In this document: positions 30,930 to 41,162 of the stretch, one piece after another
Layout of the letters: each line of letters opens with the position of its first letter
How positions within the stretch are numbered: the stretch's first letter is position 1
Source of the DNA: Aliidiomarina iranensis
GTDB lineage: Bacteria; Pseudomonadota; Gammaproteobacteria; Enterobacterales; Alteromonadaceae
Length of the DNA stretch: 64,000 nt
Direction: 5' to 3'
Assembly (NCBI RefSeq): GCF_003987135.1
Contig: NZ_PIPJ01000002.1
Coordinates: 186,001 to 250,000, forward strand
Made by a program: the position numbers and the translations under genes
Notes under the pieces: generated by a model
Told to the model about the DNA's origin: nothing
Databases searched by the model: none
Seen by the model: the letters and a program-made list of their open reading frames with translations, nothing else

Positions 30930-31898
30930 TTAGAGATTAATAACATGCACTTGCTGAGCAGCCGATTGCGGCTGCTCATCTTCTTCAAGAAACTCACTCG
31001 CATCACCCACTTTCGGTTGATCAAAAGCTGTATCACCGTTCACATCAGCAATGCCGTTAGCAACCAGTTCGCGAAAGGCAAACAAGCGCGTATCGGCTAA
31101 GTGGCTTGGCACTACATTGGTAATCGCCTTGAACATGCTCTCAATGCGCCCAGGATATTGCCTATCCCATGTTTTCAGTAAATCCTTGATCACTTTTCGT
31201 TGTAAATTTTCTTGCGAACCGCAGAGATTACAGGGAATAATCGGATATTGCTTAGCTTCCGCATATTTGGCGATATCTTTTTCTCGGGCGTAAGCTAGTG
31301 GCCGAATAACAACATGCTCACCGTTGTCACTAACAAGCTTCGGCGGCATCGATTTAAGTGCGCCACCGTAAAACATGTTTAGCATCAGTGTTTCTAAGAT
31401 ATCATCGCGATGATGGCCGAGGGCTATCTTGGTCGCTCCGAGAGCTTTGGCTGTTTTGTATAAAATACCACGCCGCAATCGGGAGCAGAGGGCGCAGGTA
31501 GTTTTCCCTTCTGGCACCTTATCCTTAACAATAGAGTAGGTGTCTTCTTCAATTATTTTAAATTCAACATCCTGAGTAGCTAAATAGTTTGGCAATACGT
31601 GCTCAGGGAAGCCCGGTTGCTTTTGATCTAAATTTACCGCGATCAGCTCAAAATGAATTGGCGCTACTTTTTGTAGGTATTGCAGGGTTGATAGCAGTGT
31701 ATAGCTATCTTTCCCCCCAGATAAACAAACCATAATTCGATCGCCATCGGTTATCATGCCAAAATCATCTATGGCTTGTCCTGCTGCTCTGCGGATACGC
31801 TTTTCGAGCTTATTGAAGCTGTATTTTTTCTTTTTTGCAGCCGCTTGAGCATCGGCATGTAGATTTTCGTTTTGCGTATCTGTGGTCTTAGGGTTCAT
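30930..31898 (-). CDS. ttcA: tRNA 2-thiocytidine(32) synthetase
   Basis: Thiolates C32 of certain tRNAs using ATP and a 4Fe-4S cluster. PP-loop SGGKDS at residues 60-65; the two cluster-binding CXXC pairs are in TTCALCSR and [16 protein letters not shown] is also typical. 322 residues, with a slightly long C-terminal tail rich in Glu/Gln. It lies downstream of uspE and fnr on the same strand but behind a terminator. Confidence 0.95.
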   Translation of the reverse strand: MNPKTTDTQNENLHADAQAAAKKKKYSFNKLEKRIRRAAGQAIDDFGMITDGDRIMVCLSGGKDSYTLLSTLQYLQKVAPIHFELIAVNLDQKQPGFPEHVLPNYLATQDVEFKIIEEDTYSIVKDKVPEGKTTCALCSRLRRGILYKTAKALGATKIALGHHRDDILETLMLNMFYGGALKSMPPKLVSDNGEHVVIRPLAYAREKDIAKYAEAKQYPIIPCNLCGSQENLQRKVIKDLLKTWDRQYPGRIESMFKAITNVVPSHLADTRLFAFRELVANGIADVNGDTAFDQPKVGDASEFLEEDEQPQSAAQQVHVINL

Positions 31899-31997
31899 GG
31901 CTACAACCTAATAAAACGGTTCAGGAATAAAAAATATGTCCTTTCTTGTAGCCGCTTCTTTAAAGCATGGCGCAACAAGTAAGGTGGAAAACTCATT

Positions 31998-32027
31998 AAA
32001 AAAGCCGCTCGGATTTTTTCGGCGGCT
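31998..32027 (-). terminator. Terminator of uspE (minus strand)
   Basis: Read on the minus strand, AGCCGC pairs with GCGGCT around an A-rich loop and is followed by six T residues, a short rho-independent terminator 40 bases after uspE. Confidence 0.65.
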
Positions 32028-32067
32028 AGTATAACGTTACGCACTGTTGGCAACAAACAGTATTGAT

Positions 32068-32994
32068 TTAATCTTTAGCTAAAGGTGATTGAAACCCCTC
32101 AGGCTTTATTGCTAACAAATCGCAATCAAGTTGTTCGATAACATGTTCTGCTGTGTTACCCAAAAGAGCAGCTGTTATGCCTGTTCTGCCAATGGTGCCT
32201 AATACCACTAAAGCGGCATCAAGTTCATGCGCAACCTTTGGAATTTCGTTGTCAGGTAAGCCTTCACAAAGGTGCAAGCCGGTGAAATCCACCTCAACCT
32301 TGCGTGCTATTTCAGAAAGGGCTTCTTCATGATGCTCACGCACACTGGCTTGGTACTGATGCACGTCAAACTCAGGTATTTCAACGGCTATAGCGGCAGG
32401 CGCACCGGGGTAACAGTTTACTAAATGTAAATGTGAGTTGAGTTTTATGCTAATAAATCCGGCTGCTTTAGTGATCTTTTCATTTAATTGTTGGTGTACT
32501 TCGCTATCGCTCCCTGCGTTAACGGCAGCAAGCACTGAGCCGTGTTGTGGCCACTCATGATCTTTAACTAATAACACTGGGCTTGGTGCTTTACGCAGCA
32601 AGTGCCAATCTGTTGGCGTAAAAATGACGCTGTGCAAGGTATCGTGTTTATGGGTACCTTTAACAATTAAATCACAATCAATCTCTATGGCTTTACGAAT
32701 GATGGCTTCGAAAGGGCGATGATGCCATTGAACACAGATATCAATGCTATGCTTTTCAACATCATAACCATGCAGTAATTCCGCTACCCATGCCTTCCGA
32801 TCTTCAATCAAACTTTGCCGCATTTGCTCCCGTTCTTCTCCTGAGAGCATGGTTGTCATTTCATAGGCAAAATCATAGATAGATAAAAACAAGGTAAGGC
32901 GGGCGGGTTGCAACCTTGCTAAATGCAAAGCTCGCGCAAGTGCTTTTTGTTCTGTTAGCTCTGGGTCTAAGACAACGAGTAAGTGCTTAAACAT
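32068..32994 (-). CDS. uspE: Universal stress protein E
   Basis: 308 residues with two tandem Usp domains (about 1-150 and 155-300), the layout of E. coli UspE, which helps survival under stress and motility control. The second domain keeps LGTIGRTGITAALLGNTAEHV, an ATP-binding-like G-rich motif; the first has VKGTHKHDTL. The ATG at 32994 (MFKHLLVV) has GGAG at a spacing of 7, so an upstream in-frame start is rejected. It follows fnr, as in E. coli (fnr-ydaA). Confidence 0.93.
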   Translation of the reverse strand: MFKHLLVVLDPELTEQKALARALHLARLQPARLTLFLSIYDFAYEMTTMLSGEEREQMRQSLIEDRKAWVAELLHGYDVEKHSIDICVQWHHRPFEAIIRKAIEIDCDLIVKGTHKHDTLHSVIFTPTDWHLLRKAPSPVLLVKDHEWPQHGSVLAAVNAGSDSEVHQQLNEKITKAAGFISIKLNSHLHLVNCYPGAPAAIAVEIPEFDVHQYQASVREHHEEALSEIARKVEVDFTGLHLCEGLPDNEIPKVAHELDAALVVLGTIGRTGITAALLGNTAEHVIEQLDCDLLAIKPEGFQSPLAKD

Positions 32995-33083
32995 AGGCCT
33001 TCTCCATTTCTGTGCTTTAATATATAGCCTAAATTCAGTGTAGCCCATGAGTGGCTATTTGCATCGGTTTATCATTCAAGTTT

Positions 33084-33108
33084 GCTGAATCAGTTTTTCT
33101 GATTCAGC
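33084..33108. repeat. Perfect 10-bp hairpin directly after fnr
   Basis: GCTGAATCAG (33084-33093) and its complement (33099-33108) flank a 5-base loop, beginning 2 bases after the fnr stop. There is no T run on the fnr strand, so it is more likely a 3' stabilising or processing hairpin than a strong terminator. Confidence 0.6.
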
Positions 33109-33110
33109 TT

Positions 33111-33839
33111 TTACACATCTGTTTCTGCCGTAATCAAGGCTACGTCACACAAATGAGTTTGCTCTAGTAAGGTAATTAATCGGCCATCCACTGCAATGAA
33201 ACCGGATTTTTGAAATTTCCCAAGCAAGCGGCTCACGGTTTCCACTGTTAATCCAAGGTAATTACCAATTTCGGCTCGTGTCATGGTTAAGCGAAATTCT
33301 TTTGCTGACAAACCGCGAGTTCGGAAACGGGTTGATAAATCAATCAAGAACGTGGCCAACCGTTGCTCTGCGGTGCGGGTATTGAGGAGCGTTAACATGC
33401 GTTTATCTGTGGTGATTTCATCGCTCATTAACCGCATGATTTGCCGGCGCAAGGCAGGAATTTCTCCGCTTAGTGTTTCTAAGTGGGCAAATGGAATCTC
33501 ACACACCATCGATGTTTCCATCGCTTCTGCATAGGCATGATGGATGCCACTACTAATCGCTTCAAAACCAACCAAATCGCCAGGTAAATGAAAGGCGGTT
33601 ATTTGCATATCACCATTATTATCAATGGTGTACGCCTTGATGCTGCCGGAACGCACCGCGAACAATGATTGTAACGGCTGGCCAGCGCGAAATAGTGTTT
33701 CGCCACGTTGATAAGGGCGCTTACGCTCGATCATGGCATCAAGCTCGGTTAACGAGCTTTCATCGAGCGTGAAAGGTAAACATAACTGGCTAATACTGCA
33801 GTTTTGACAATTAATATGCTTATTTAAGCTTTGCTCCAT
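33111..33839 (-). CDS. fnr: Oxygen-sensing transcription factor FNR
   Basis: Crp/Fnr family regulator that binds DNA as a 4Fe-4S dimer without oxygen. The cluster cysteines are C11, C14 and C20 (CX2CX5C) plus C112, matching E. coli C20, C23, C29 and C122. The recognition helix [17 protein letters not shown] keeps the E, S and R that read TTGAT half-sites. The ATG at 33839 gives 242 residues; an upstream TTG would add 16 unconserved residues. It sits 28 bases after the TauE/SafE-like gene in the cbb3 locus, fitting control of microaerobic respiration. Confidence 0.97.
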   Translation of the reverse strand: MEQSLNKHINCQNCSISQLCLPFTLDESSLTELDAMIERKRPYQRGETLFRAGQPLQSLFAVRSGSIKAYTIDNNGDMQITAFHLPGDLVGFEAISSGIHHAYAEAMETSMVCEIPFAHLETLSGEIPALRRQIMRLMSDEITTDKRMLTLLNTRTAEQRLATFLIDLSTRFRTRGLSAKEFRLTMTRAEIGNYLGLTVETVSRLLGKFQKSGFIAVDGRLITLLEQTHLCDVALITAETDV

Positions 33840-33867
33840 GGGGGGCGGATTCCTAGTTTTGCAACGG

Positions 33868-34515
33868 TTAAAGCTGTTTCGCAGCAATAAATAACGTAGC
33901 TATACCGTACCCGATTAAGAGTAAACCCGCAATCCATCGGAAGCTTGATGATTGTAATACTGTTGCGAGTTTCTGGCTAAACACACCAGTTAGGAACATA
34001 GCAGGGAAGGTGCCTAAACCAAATAATAACATGAAGCCTGCACCACTGAAGGGATCACCGGAGAGTGCTGCCCAAGTTAGTGCGCTATATACTAAACCAC
34101 AGGGCAGCCAGCCCCACAACATACCCGCTAGAAACACATAACCTGAGGTTTTCTGGGCTGGTAACTTTTGTGTGAGAGGTTGAATATAGCGCCAAAGATA
34201 AGAGCCCGCTTTTTCCAGCCAAAGTAACGCGCGGTTCCAACGAAATAGATAGAGGCCGAGCAGTACCATCATAATGCCCGCTAAGATCCGTAAATACACC
34301 AAGCCGTTGGCATGTACTTTGCTGATTGAGAAGAAAGCGGCAGCAACAATAAAACCGGCAATGGCATAACTTATTATTCTGCCGAGATTGTACCAGAACA
34401 AACGCATTGGCGAGCGCTGATATCCCATGGCAGCAGCGAGCCCACCGCACATCGCCAAGCAATGGCCACTTCCGGCTAACCCCATAACAAGCGCTGCTAC
34501 CACATCAATGTTCAT
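33868..34515 (-). CDS. TauE/SafE-like membrane protein of the cbb3 oxidase locus
   Basis: 215 residues with about six membrane segments. The N-terminal [11 protein letters not shown] and the mid-protein [12 protein letters not shown] motifs carry conserved cysteines of the kind seen in the UreH-like branch of the TauE/SafE family found next to ccoS. A role in copper or metal handling for oxidase assembly is suspected from this location; it is inference. The ATG at 34515 overlaps the last 11 bases of ccoS, so translation is coupled. Confidence 0.85.
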   Translation of the reverse strand: MNIDVVAALVMGLAGSGHCLAMCGGLAAAMGYQRSPMRLFWYNLGRIISYAIAGFIVAAAFFSISKVHANGLVYLRILAGIMMVLLGLYLFRWNRALLWLEKAGSYLWRYIQPLTQKLPAQKTSGYVFLAGMLWGWLPCGLVYSALTWAALSGDPFSGAGFMLLFGLGTFPAMFLTGVFSQKLATVLQSSSFRWIAGLLLIGYGIATLFIAAKQL

Positions 34516-34723
34516 CGGCTTCGCTTTTACCTTTTTTGCTATTAGCACCCGTGGTTTTAGGCTTATTCTGTTTAGGCTTTTCATCATCTTCATCTAACAA
34601 GATGTTATAACCTTGGCGTTCGAGATCATCGAATTGACCACTGCGAACGGCCCAAAAAAATAAAACAATGGCGATAATCACTAGAATAATAGCGATAGGA
34701 ACCATGAGGTGTAAAATTTCCAT
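34505..34723 (-). CDS. ccoS: cbb3 oxidase maturation protein CcoS
   Basis: 72 residues: one N-terminal membrane helix (about 8-25), then the CcoS signature AVRSGQFDDLERQG and a charged Lys/Asp-rich tail. CcoS is needed for inserting cofactors into the cbb3 cytochrome oxidase. It is 12 bases downstream of ccoI and overlaps the next gene. Confidence 0.93.
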   Translation of the reverse strand: MEILHLMVPIAIILVIIAIVLFFWAVRSGQFDDLERQGYNILLDEDDEKPKQNKPKTTGANSKKGKSEADEH

Positions 34724-34735
34724 TCGAACTCCTTA

Positions 34736-37177
34736 CTAACGAGCATTGCGCATTAAGCGCAGGGAGTTTGTCATCACGATCAGTGAGCTCATCGACATGC
34801 CAAGCATTGCCCAAAGTGGGCCTACCTGGCCAGTTACCGCCAAGGGCAGAATAACCAAGTTATACCCAATTGCCCATGTGAAGTTTTGCCGAATAACATT
34901 GCGCGTTAGGAGTGATGTTTCGTAGAGCCTGCGTAGGCCGGCTAGCTTACCTGTAAGGATAACAACATCACTGCTCGATTTGGCCAAATCAGAGCCGCTC
35001 GAAAAAGTTACCGAGCCATTCGCTGCCGCTAACACAGGGCCATCGTTTAGGCCATCACCAACCATAAGAACTGGGCTAATTTCCTGTAATTTACGAACTG
35101 CCTTGAGTTTATCTTCGGGTTTTAATTGCGCACGAATATCGGTGATACCTAGCTGCTGTGCAAGCGTGTGCGCTCTTAAATTCGAATCGCCAGTGAGCAT
35201 GATAACCTCAACCCCTCGGCTCTTATACCAAGCAATGGTTTCTTCAGCATCATCACGTATCTCATCATCAACTTGCCACTCAGCAAGAATTTTATCTTTA
35301 CTGGCTAAAAATACATTAGCCGGCGCCAGTGCGTTTTTAAACTCAGGATGCCACTGTTTTATAAAGCTTAAACTTCCAATGCGATACTCAGTGCCATCTA
35401 CAACACCGCTAATACCTGAGCCGGGAATATTGCGTGCATTCGTGACATCAGCAGCCTTAGCCAAGCGCTGAAACGGCCGTGCAAGCGGATGTTCTGAATA
35501 ACTCTCAAGGCCAGCTGCAATTTTCATCAGGAGTAGCTCTTCATGATCACTATTATACTGGCTTCTTATAATGCTGAACTTACCTTTAGTGAGCGTGCCA
35601 GTTTTATCTACGCACAAGGTTTTAATTTTCGGTAAGCTCTCGAGCAACGCGGATTGTTTCATTAAAATACCCGCTCGATTTAAGCGGCTGATGGCACCAC
35701 TCATAGCTGTAGGCGCCGCCAGTGATAGTGCGCAGGGGCAAGTTGCCACGAGTACAGCGAGCGTAACCCAAAAGGCTTTACTCGGATCTATGAAATACCA
35801 ACTCACGAGTGTGAGAGTAGAAATGATCAAAGTAGCCGCAACAAAGTAGCGGCTTACGACATCAGCAAAACGCACAAATTTTGGTTTTGCTTCTAACGCA
35901 CTATCTTGCAAAGCAATGATACCAGCAAGTAGGGTATCCTGCCGTGTTGCCACAATTCGCAGCGTGATAGGATGATCTTGGTTGATACTGCCCGCATACA
36001 AGGTTTCGAACTGTGATTTGGCAACGGGCCGGCTTTCGCCTGTAAGTAGCGCTTCATCACACCAAGCATTAGCGTCGAGCAATTCACCATCAACAGGAAT
36101 TGTGTCGCCGGGGCGAACCCGAATCACATCGCCAGTTTCTAAGTACTTCACCATTACTTGCTCCCAACCATCTGTTGTTTGCCGCTCGGCAATAGCTGGA
36201 ATCAATTTCATCAGGTTAGCCGCATTAGCCACGGCTTTGTGGCGCGCCTGCATTTCTAAAAATCGGCCCGCCAACAGGAAAAAAGCAAACATGGTGACAC
36301 ATTCATAATAGACATCACCGGTATCGGTTACGGTGGCGTAAAAACTGGCAATGAAAGCGATAACCATAGCTAACGCTACGGGAACATCCATATTTAAAGT
36401 GCGGGCTTTTAATGCACGAATAGCATTTGCAAAAAAAGGTTGGCAACTGTAAACAATTACTGGCGCCGTAAATAACAACGAAACCCACCAAAAGTACAAC
36501 CGAGTTGTGTCATCGATATCATCGAAATAGAGGCCAAAGGCCACCATCATGGTTTGCATGGAAGCTATTCCTGCAACCCCTAAACGGCGAATGTAACCTC
36601 TCCGTTTCCTATCGTACGAAGCCTCCAAATCAGCTTGCTGAAAGGGAAGTGCTTTATACCCTACTTGATGGATAGCCCTCAGTACTTGGCTTAACCGCGT
36701 ACTTTCGGCATCCCAACTCACTTGCACTCGCTCAGTAGAGGCGTTTACCACCACTTTTTTTACACCATTAAGATGGTGTAACTGGCGTTCAATTAGCCAG
36801 GCACAAGCGGCACATGTCATACCTTCAATCGCCAATGTTGCCGTTTGTATATTCGCGTTTGCGGCTACGAATTCACGTTGAATATCCGGGTCATCATAGC
36901 GTACAAGATCATCTTCTAGATTGGCCAACTCTTCGGGAATAAGCGGGAGTTCGCCAGGCTTTGTTTCGCGATACTTGTAAAAATGGGTGAGCCCTTGCTC
37001 AACAATGGTAGTGGCTACTGAATGGCAGCCATAACAGCACATGGGGCGAGCGTGGCCGAGCACTTCTACATGCAAAGAGAAACCTGCTGGAACTGGCTGC
37101 TGGCAATGAAAGCAAGCTTCTTTTTCATTTGCCAGTGTTGCCTCTGGTTTGCTCATACTCACATCTACTTGGCTCAC
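34736..37177 (-). CDS. ccoI: Copper-exporting P1B-type ATPase for cbb3 oxidase assembly
   Basis: 813 residues. The N-terminal cysteine-rich region (CFHCQQ, CCYGCH) is typical of CcoI/FixI. It is followed by a heavy-metal-associated domain with GMTCAAC, membrane helices with the CPC motif in ATCPCALS, the phosphorylation site DKTGTLTKG, and the hinge GDGLNDGPVLAAA. It moves copper to the periplasm for the haem-copper centre of CcoN. The gap to ccoH is 11 bases. A second methionine at residue 8 could be the true start. Confidence 0.95.
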   Translation of the reverse strand: MSQVDVSMSKPEATLANEKEACFHCQQPVPAGFSLHVEVLGHARPMCCYGCHSVATTIVEQGLTHFYKYRETKPGELPLIPEELANLEDDLVRYDDPDIQREFVAANANIQTATLAIEGMTCAACAWLIERQLHHLNGVKKVVVNASTERVQVSWDAESTRLSQVLRAIHQVGYKALPFQQADLEASYDRKRRGYIRRLGVAGIASMQTMMVAFGLYFDDIDDTTRLYFWWVSLLFTAPVIVYSCQPFFANAIRALKARTLNMDVPVALAMVIAFIASFYATVTDTGDVYYECVTMFAFFLLAGRFLEMQARHKAVANAANLMKLIPAIAERQTTDGWEQVMVKYLETGDVIRVRPGDTIPVDGELLDANAWCDEALLTGESRPVAKSQFETLYAGSINQDHPITLRIVATRQDTLLAGIIALQDSALEAKPKFVRFADVVSRYFVAATLIISTLTLVSWYFIDPSKAFWVTLAVLVATCPCALSLAAPTAMSGAISRLNRAGILMKQSALLESLPKIKTLCVDKTGTLTKGKFSIIRSQYNSDHEELLLMKIAAGLESYSEHPLARPFQRLAKAADVTNARNIPGSGISGVVDGTEYRIGSLSFIKQWHPEFKNALAPANVFLASKDKILAEWQVDDEIRDDAEETIAWYKSRGVEVIMLTGDSNLRAHTLAQQLGITDIRAQLKPEDKLKAVRKLQEISPVLMVGDGLNDGPVLAAANGSVTFSSGSDLAKSSSDVVILTGKLAGLRRLYETSLLTRNVIRQNFTWAIGYNLVILPLAVTGQVGPLWAMLGMSMSSLIVMTNSLRLMRNAR

Positions 37178-37188
37178 CCGCTTTACCT

Positions 37189-37701
37189 CTAAATACCGTA
37201 GTTTTCAGGAATCAGAGTAATTGTTTGCGCAGCAGGTAAGCGAATATTCTGGCTAACTCGCCAAGCGCGATCAAACGGCTCGATATCCACACGCCAATTA
37301 CCGCTTATTTCCCGAGGTAATTGCTGACGGTAATTATCATCTCCTGAACGTGGCATGCGTAAGCTAAAATCATAATCATGTGTAGTAGGATGATAGAAAC
37401 TAACTAATAGTGAACTTTGATCATCGGGTTCACCAGAGCGAAAACTCAAAGTTAAGTTAGTACCTTCAATATCAAGGTAAAACGAGAGATTTCGAGCCTC
37501 AGCCTCGGCTACACGATTTAACTCCAAGTTAATGGTTCGCCCCTCGGTGTAGTAATCATCACTTACCATCGAAATGGGATTTTTCACAATCAGAACTACC
37601 GTGACGATGCATGCGGTGATCACCGCACACTTCATGAAAATAATGTACCAAACCCAACTAACTTTATACCAAGGTACGGTTTGACCATTTTTCAACTGCA
37701 T
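37189..37701 (-). CDS. ccoH: cbb3 oxidase assembly protein CcoH (FixH)
   Basis: 170 residues: one membrane helix (about 22-42) after a short PWYKVSWVWY stretch, then the FixH periplasmic domain with DDYYTEGRTINLELNR. Needed for stable assembly of the oxidase. It is the first gene of the ccoHIS part, after a terminator that separates it from ccoNOQP. Confidence 0.92.
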   Translation of the reverse strand: MQLKNGQTVPWYKVSWVWYIIFMKCAVITACIVTVVLIVKNPISMVSDDYYTEGRTINLELNRVAEAEARNLSFYLDIEGTNLTLSFRSGEPDDQSSLLVSFYHPTTHDYDFSLRMPRSGDDNYRQQLPREISGNWRVDIEPFDRAWRVSQNIRLPAAQTITLIPENYGI

Positions 37702-37719
37702 TCTTTTGCTCCAATTAAC

Positions 37720-37743
37720 AAAAAGCCCCGTGTAACGGGGCTT
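37720..37743 (-). terminator. Terminator between ccoP and ccoH
   Basis: On the minus strand a 9-bp GC-rich stem (AAGCCCCGT) with a 3-base loop is followed by TTTTT, so ccoNOQP can end here. Read-through would reach the assembly genes. Confidence 0.85.
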
Positions 37744-37766
37744 CCTTGCCTATAATGTGATTGCCG

Positions 37767-38720
37767 TTACTCTTCTGCCGAGAGGCTTAGAACATACCCA
37801 GAGAGAATTTTTACTTTATCTTCTCCGAGAATTTCATCCCAGCGGGGCATAACACCGTTGCGGCCATAGCGAAGCGTTTCTTCAACCGCACGTTGGGAAC
37901 CGCCATATAACCAAACATTGTTCGTTAAATCCGGTGAACCCAAGGCGATATTGCCTTTACCATCTTGACCATGGCACGCAGCACAAACCGCGAAACGTTG
38001 CTCTCCGGCTCGTGCCAAATCACGATCAACACTACGCCCACTTAAGCTAAGTACGTATGATGCAACCTCAGTAATGCCTTGCTCACCCAGCTGGTCCAGA
38101 AAAGCTGGCATTTGCGCTTTGCGGCCTTCCATCAGCGTGGTGTAGATGTTTTCAGCACTTCCACCCCAACTAAAGATACCGTCTGTTAGGTTAGGGAAAC
38201 CCAGCGATCCGCGGGCGTCCGAGCCATGGCATTGAGCGCAATTTTGCAAAAACAAACGTTGGCCAATTCGCAATGCACCACGATCTTCAGCGATAGCCTC
38301 AATATCCATTGATGCATATTGCTGGAAGATTGGACCATACACCGCATCGGCTCGGGCTAATTCTCGGTCATATTCGATGTTCAATCCTGCTTCACGAGCA
38401 TCAATTACGGCTTGTTGTGATTCCTCAAGAGAAAGCACGTGCTGATTTGAACTTTGCCAACCTAACAGGCCTTTAAAGTTACCTAAACCAGGGTACAAGA
38501 TCAGGTACAGTAAACCCCATGCTAGGCACAACCAAAATAACACCGTCCACCAGGTGGGAAGAGGGTTGTTAAGTTCGATGATGCCATCGAACTCATGGCC
38601 CATACTTTCGCCTTCTTCTACATCCGTGAAGTTATTCATGTTCCATTTGAGTAAAATGGCGATGCCTACTAAAGTGCCTAGGGTGAGAACAATAATCCAC
38701 CAACTCCAGAAGCTACTCAT
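37767..38720 (-). CDS. ccoP: cbb3 oxidase dihaem cytochrome c subunit
   Basis: 317 residues. Two N-terminal hydrophobic segments (about 5-25 and 57-76), then a periplasmic part with two c-type haem motifs, CAQCH (in FLQNCAQCHGSDARG) and CAACH (in FAVCAACHGQDGKG), each with a downstream methionine ligand region. It transfers electrons to CcoO. Its start overlaps the ccoQ stop. Confidence 0.96.
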   Translation of the reverse strand: MSSFWSWWIIVLTLGTLVGIAILLKWNMNNFTDVEEGESMGHEFDGIIELNNPLPTWWTVLFWLCLAWGLLYLILYPGLGNFKGLLGWQSSNQHVLSLEESQQAVIDAREAGLNIEYDRELARADAVYGPIFQQYASMDIEAIAEDRGALRIGQRLFLQNCAQCHGSDARGSLGFPNLTDGIFSWGGSAENIYTTLMEGRKAQMPAFLDQLGEQGITEVASYVLSLSGRSVDRDLARAGEQRFAVCAACHGQDGKGNIALGSPDLTNNVWLYGGSQRAVEETLRYGRNGVMPRWDEILGEDKVKILSGYVLSLSAEE

Positions 38721-38892
38721 CTTTGTTTGACTCCTGTTTCTTGCGCTTGGCTAAATCTTTATCTTCTTCAAAAATAGATTCCGCCCGGCGATCAAATTTT
38801 TCTTTATTCTTTGGCCAAAATGCCCAAACAATCACAGCTATGATTACAAGGAACACCAATGCTGTATGAAACGCTTGAAATCCTGCACCCAT
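38713..38892 (-). CDS. ccoQ: cbb3 oxidase subunit CcoQ
   Basis: A 59-residue protein that is easily missed for its size: N-terminal MGAGFQAFHTAL, a single membrane helix ending IVWAFWPKNKEKFD, then a charged tail. This matches CcoQ/FixQ, a small subunit that stabilises the oxidase or protects it from oxygen. It lies exactly between ccoO and ccoP. The stop (38713-38715) overlaps the ccoP ATG region by 8 bases, and ccoO ends 2 bases before its start. Confidence 0.93.
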   Translation of the reverse strand: MGAGFQAFHTALVFLVIIAVIVWAFWPKNKEKFDRRAESIFEEDKDLAKRKKQESNKDE

Positions 38893-38894
38893 AA

Positions 38895-39503
38895 CTACCT
38901 CAGTGCCGTGCCCAAGGATTGCAGATAGGCAATTAGTGCTTCCATCTCTGTTTTACCTTGAACTTCTGCTTGTGCGCCTTCGATATCTTCATCGGTGTAT
39001 GGCACACCTAAGGTTTGGAAAGCGCGCATTTTACGTGCGGTGAGTTTTCCATCTAGGGTGTTTTCTGCCAACCACGGATAGCCCGGCATATTTGATTCTG
39101 GCACTACAGCGCGAGGATTCATTAAATGCACATAATGCCACTCATCACTGTAACGCTCCCCAACCCGCGCTAAATCTGGGCCGGTACGCTTAGAGCCCCA
39201 TAAGAATGGGTGTTCCCATACCGATTCCCCAGCAACGGAATAGTGGCCATAACGCTCTGTTTCTGCCCGGAACGGGCGAATCATTTGGCTATGGCAACCA
39301 ACACAACCTTCGCGAATGTAGATGTCACGGCCCTCGAGCTGCAAGGCTGTGTAGGGCTTTAGATCGCGAACGGGTTCTTGTACCTGTTTTTGGAATAATA
39401 GTGGCGTAATTTCCACTAAGCCACCAATCGAGATGGCAACAATCGCTAGAACTGCGAGCCAACCGACGTGTTTTTCAACTTTCTCATGTTTATTCTTGCT
39501 CAT
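38895..39503 (-). CDS. ccoO: cbb3 oxidase monohaem cytochrome c subunit
   Basis: 202 residues with an N-terminal membrane anchor (about 12-32) and one haem motif, CVGCH, in [16 protein letters not shown], plus [11 protein letters not shown]. Passes electrons from CcoP to CcoN. It starts 13 bases after ccoN. Confidence 0.97.
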   Translation of the reverse strand: MSKNKHEKVEKHVGWLAVLAIVAISIGGLVEITPLLFQKQVQEPVRDLKPYTALQLEGRDIYIREGCVGCHSQMIRPFRAETERYGHYSVAGESVWEHPFLWGSKRTGPDLARVGERYSDEWHYVHLMNPRAVVPESNMPGYPWLAENTLDGKLTARKMRAFQTLGVPYTDEDIEGAQAEVQGKTEMEALIAYLQSLGTALR

Positions 39504-39516
39504 GATTTAGCCCCCT

Positions 39517-40953
39517 TTACGCCGGTTCAGCAGCAGCCAACGGCTCGCCACTACGAAGTTTATTAGTACGTATGGTTTTCCACACGTTGTATCCCATGAT
39601 CAACATACCGGCTACCACAAACAAACCACCGACAAAACGTACAAAGTAGAACGGATAAGATGCTTCCAAGCTTTCAACGAAACTGTAAGTTAAGGTGCCA
39701 TCAGAGTTAACTGCACGCCACATTAAGCCTTGAGTTACACCCGAAATCCACATCGCTACGATATACAGCACTACCCCAATGGTGTGTAACCAGAAGTGGG
39801 TGTTGATCAGTTTAACGCTGTACATCCGATCACGCTCGAAAAGTACAGGGATAAGGTGATAAATCGCACCGATAGAAATCATCGCTACCCAGCCTAAAGC
39901 ACCAGAGTGCACGTGACCAATCGTCCAATCTGTGTAGTGGGATAGGGCGTTAACCGATTTGATCGCCATCATTGGGCCTTCGAATGTTGACATGCCGTAG
40001 AACGACAACGAAACAATCAAGAAACGCAAAATTGGGTCGGTACGAAGTTTATGCCATGCACCGGATAAGGTCATAATACCGTTGATCATACCACCCCAAG
40101 ATGGCACGAACAGAATCACCGACATCACCATACCCACAGATTGTGCCCAATCTGGAAGCGCAGTGTAGTGCAAGTGGTGAGGGCCAGCCCAGATGTAAAT
40201 TGTAATCAGGGCCCAAAAGTGCACTATGGATAAACGATAGGAGTATACTGGACGCTCTGCCTGTTTAGGTACGAAGTAATACATCATACCCAAGAAGCCA
40301 GCGGTGAGCAGAAAACCTACCGCGTTATGGCCGTACCACCATTGCATCATCGCATCTACTGCACCTGCATATATAGAGTAGGATTTAGTAAATGACACCG
40401 GAATCGCTAAATTGTTACCAATGTGCAACATCGCTACAGCGATCAAGAACGCGCCATAGAACCAGTTAGCTACATAAATATGTGAGGTTCTGCGAATCGC
40501 AAGGGTACCAAAGAAAACAATGATAAACGCAATCCAAACAATCGCTATCAAAATAGATAGCGGCCATTCAAGTTCGGCGTATTCTTTTGTTGTGGTGATA
40601 CCCATCGGCAGGGTAATAACCGCACCAATTATAACGGCCTGCCAACCCCAGAAAGTGAAGGCTGCAAGGCGGTCTGAGAACAACCTGACCTGACAGGTTT
40701 TCTGTACCACGTAGTAACCTGTAGCAAATAGGGCACTGGTACCAAAGGCGAAGATCACCGCATTAGTGTGCAATGGACGAAGACGAGAATAGGTTAGATA
40801 AGGAATATCGAAGTTAAGTGCAGGCCATACTAGCTGGGCTGCTATCAATACGCCAAGCGACATACCTACGATGCCCCAAATAATAGTCATTACAGTAAAC
40901 TGTTTGACCACCTTCAGGTTATAATCGACAGGTTGATTTAAAGTTGTGCTCAT
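39517..40953 (-). CDS. ccoN: cbb3-type cytochrome c oxidase catalytic subunit
   Basis: 478 residues and about twelve membrane helices; haem-copper oxidase of the C family with high oxygen affinity. Visible: the CuB histidines in [16 protein letters not shown], the helix with [11 protein letters not shown] that contains the cross-linked tyrosine, the low-spin haem histidine region in [13 protein letters not shown], and [13 protein letters not shown]. It heads the ccoNOQP operon, and a candidate FNR box lies about 140 bases upstream. Confidence 0.98.
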   Translation of the reverse strand: MSTTLNQPVDYNLKVVKQFTVMTIIWGIVGMSLGVLIAAQLVWPALNFDIPYLTYSRLRPLHTNAVIFAFGTSALFATGYYVVQKTCQVRLFSDRLAAFTFWGWQAVIIGAVITLPMGITTTKEYAELEWPLSILIAIVWIAFIIVFFGTLAIRRTSHIYVANWFYGAFLIAVAMLHIGNNLAIPVSFTKSYSIYAGAVDAMMQWWYGHNAVGFLLTAGFLGMMYYFVPKQAERPVYSYRLSIVHFWALITIYIWAGPHHLHYTALPDWAQSVGMVMSVILFVPSWGGMINGIMTLSGAWHKLRTDPILRFLIVSLSFYGMSTFEGPMMAIKSVNALSHYTDWTIGHVHSGALGWVAMISIGAIYHLIPVLFERDRMYSVKLINTHFWLHTIGVVLYIVAMWISGVTQGLMWRAVNSDGTLTYSFVESLEASYPFYFVRFVGGLFVVAGMLIMGYNVWKTIRTNKLRSGEPLAAAEPA

Positions 40954-41092
40954 TATTTTTTATCCGCTGTAGTTTACAGAACAGAGATTGGGCTGTTGAT
41001 GCGCTTTTTCTTGCTGCTTCAGACAATCCCGAAAAGATGGTAATTGTAAGGCTTTTATAACTGGAAATACAGAGTTAACGTGCTTTTCAAAC

Positions 41093-41106
41093 ATGACTAA
41101 GATCAA
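41093..41106. promoter_or_regulatory. Candidate FNR box upstream of ccoN
   Basis: ATGACTAAGATCAA matches the FNR consensus TTGAT-N4-ATCAA at 8 of 10 defined positions. It lies in the 209-bp divergent gap between ccoN and the lipoprotein gene. fnr itself is in the same cluster with an E. coli-like recognition helix. No convincing -10 at the exact class II distance was found, which lowers confidence. Confidence 0.5.
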
Positions 41107-41162
41107 ATAAAACATTGTTTTGTTGAATGTATCCTTCCATTGAAATTATGGAGTTGTAGCAA

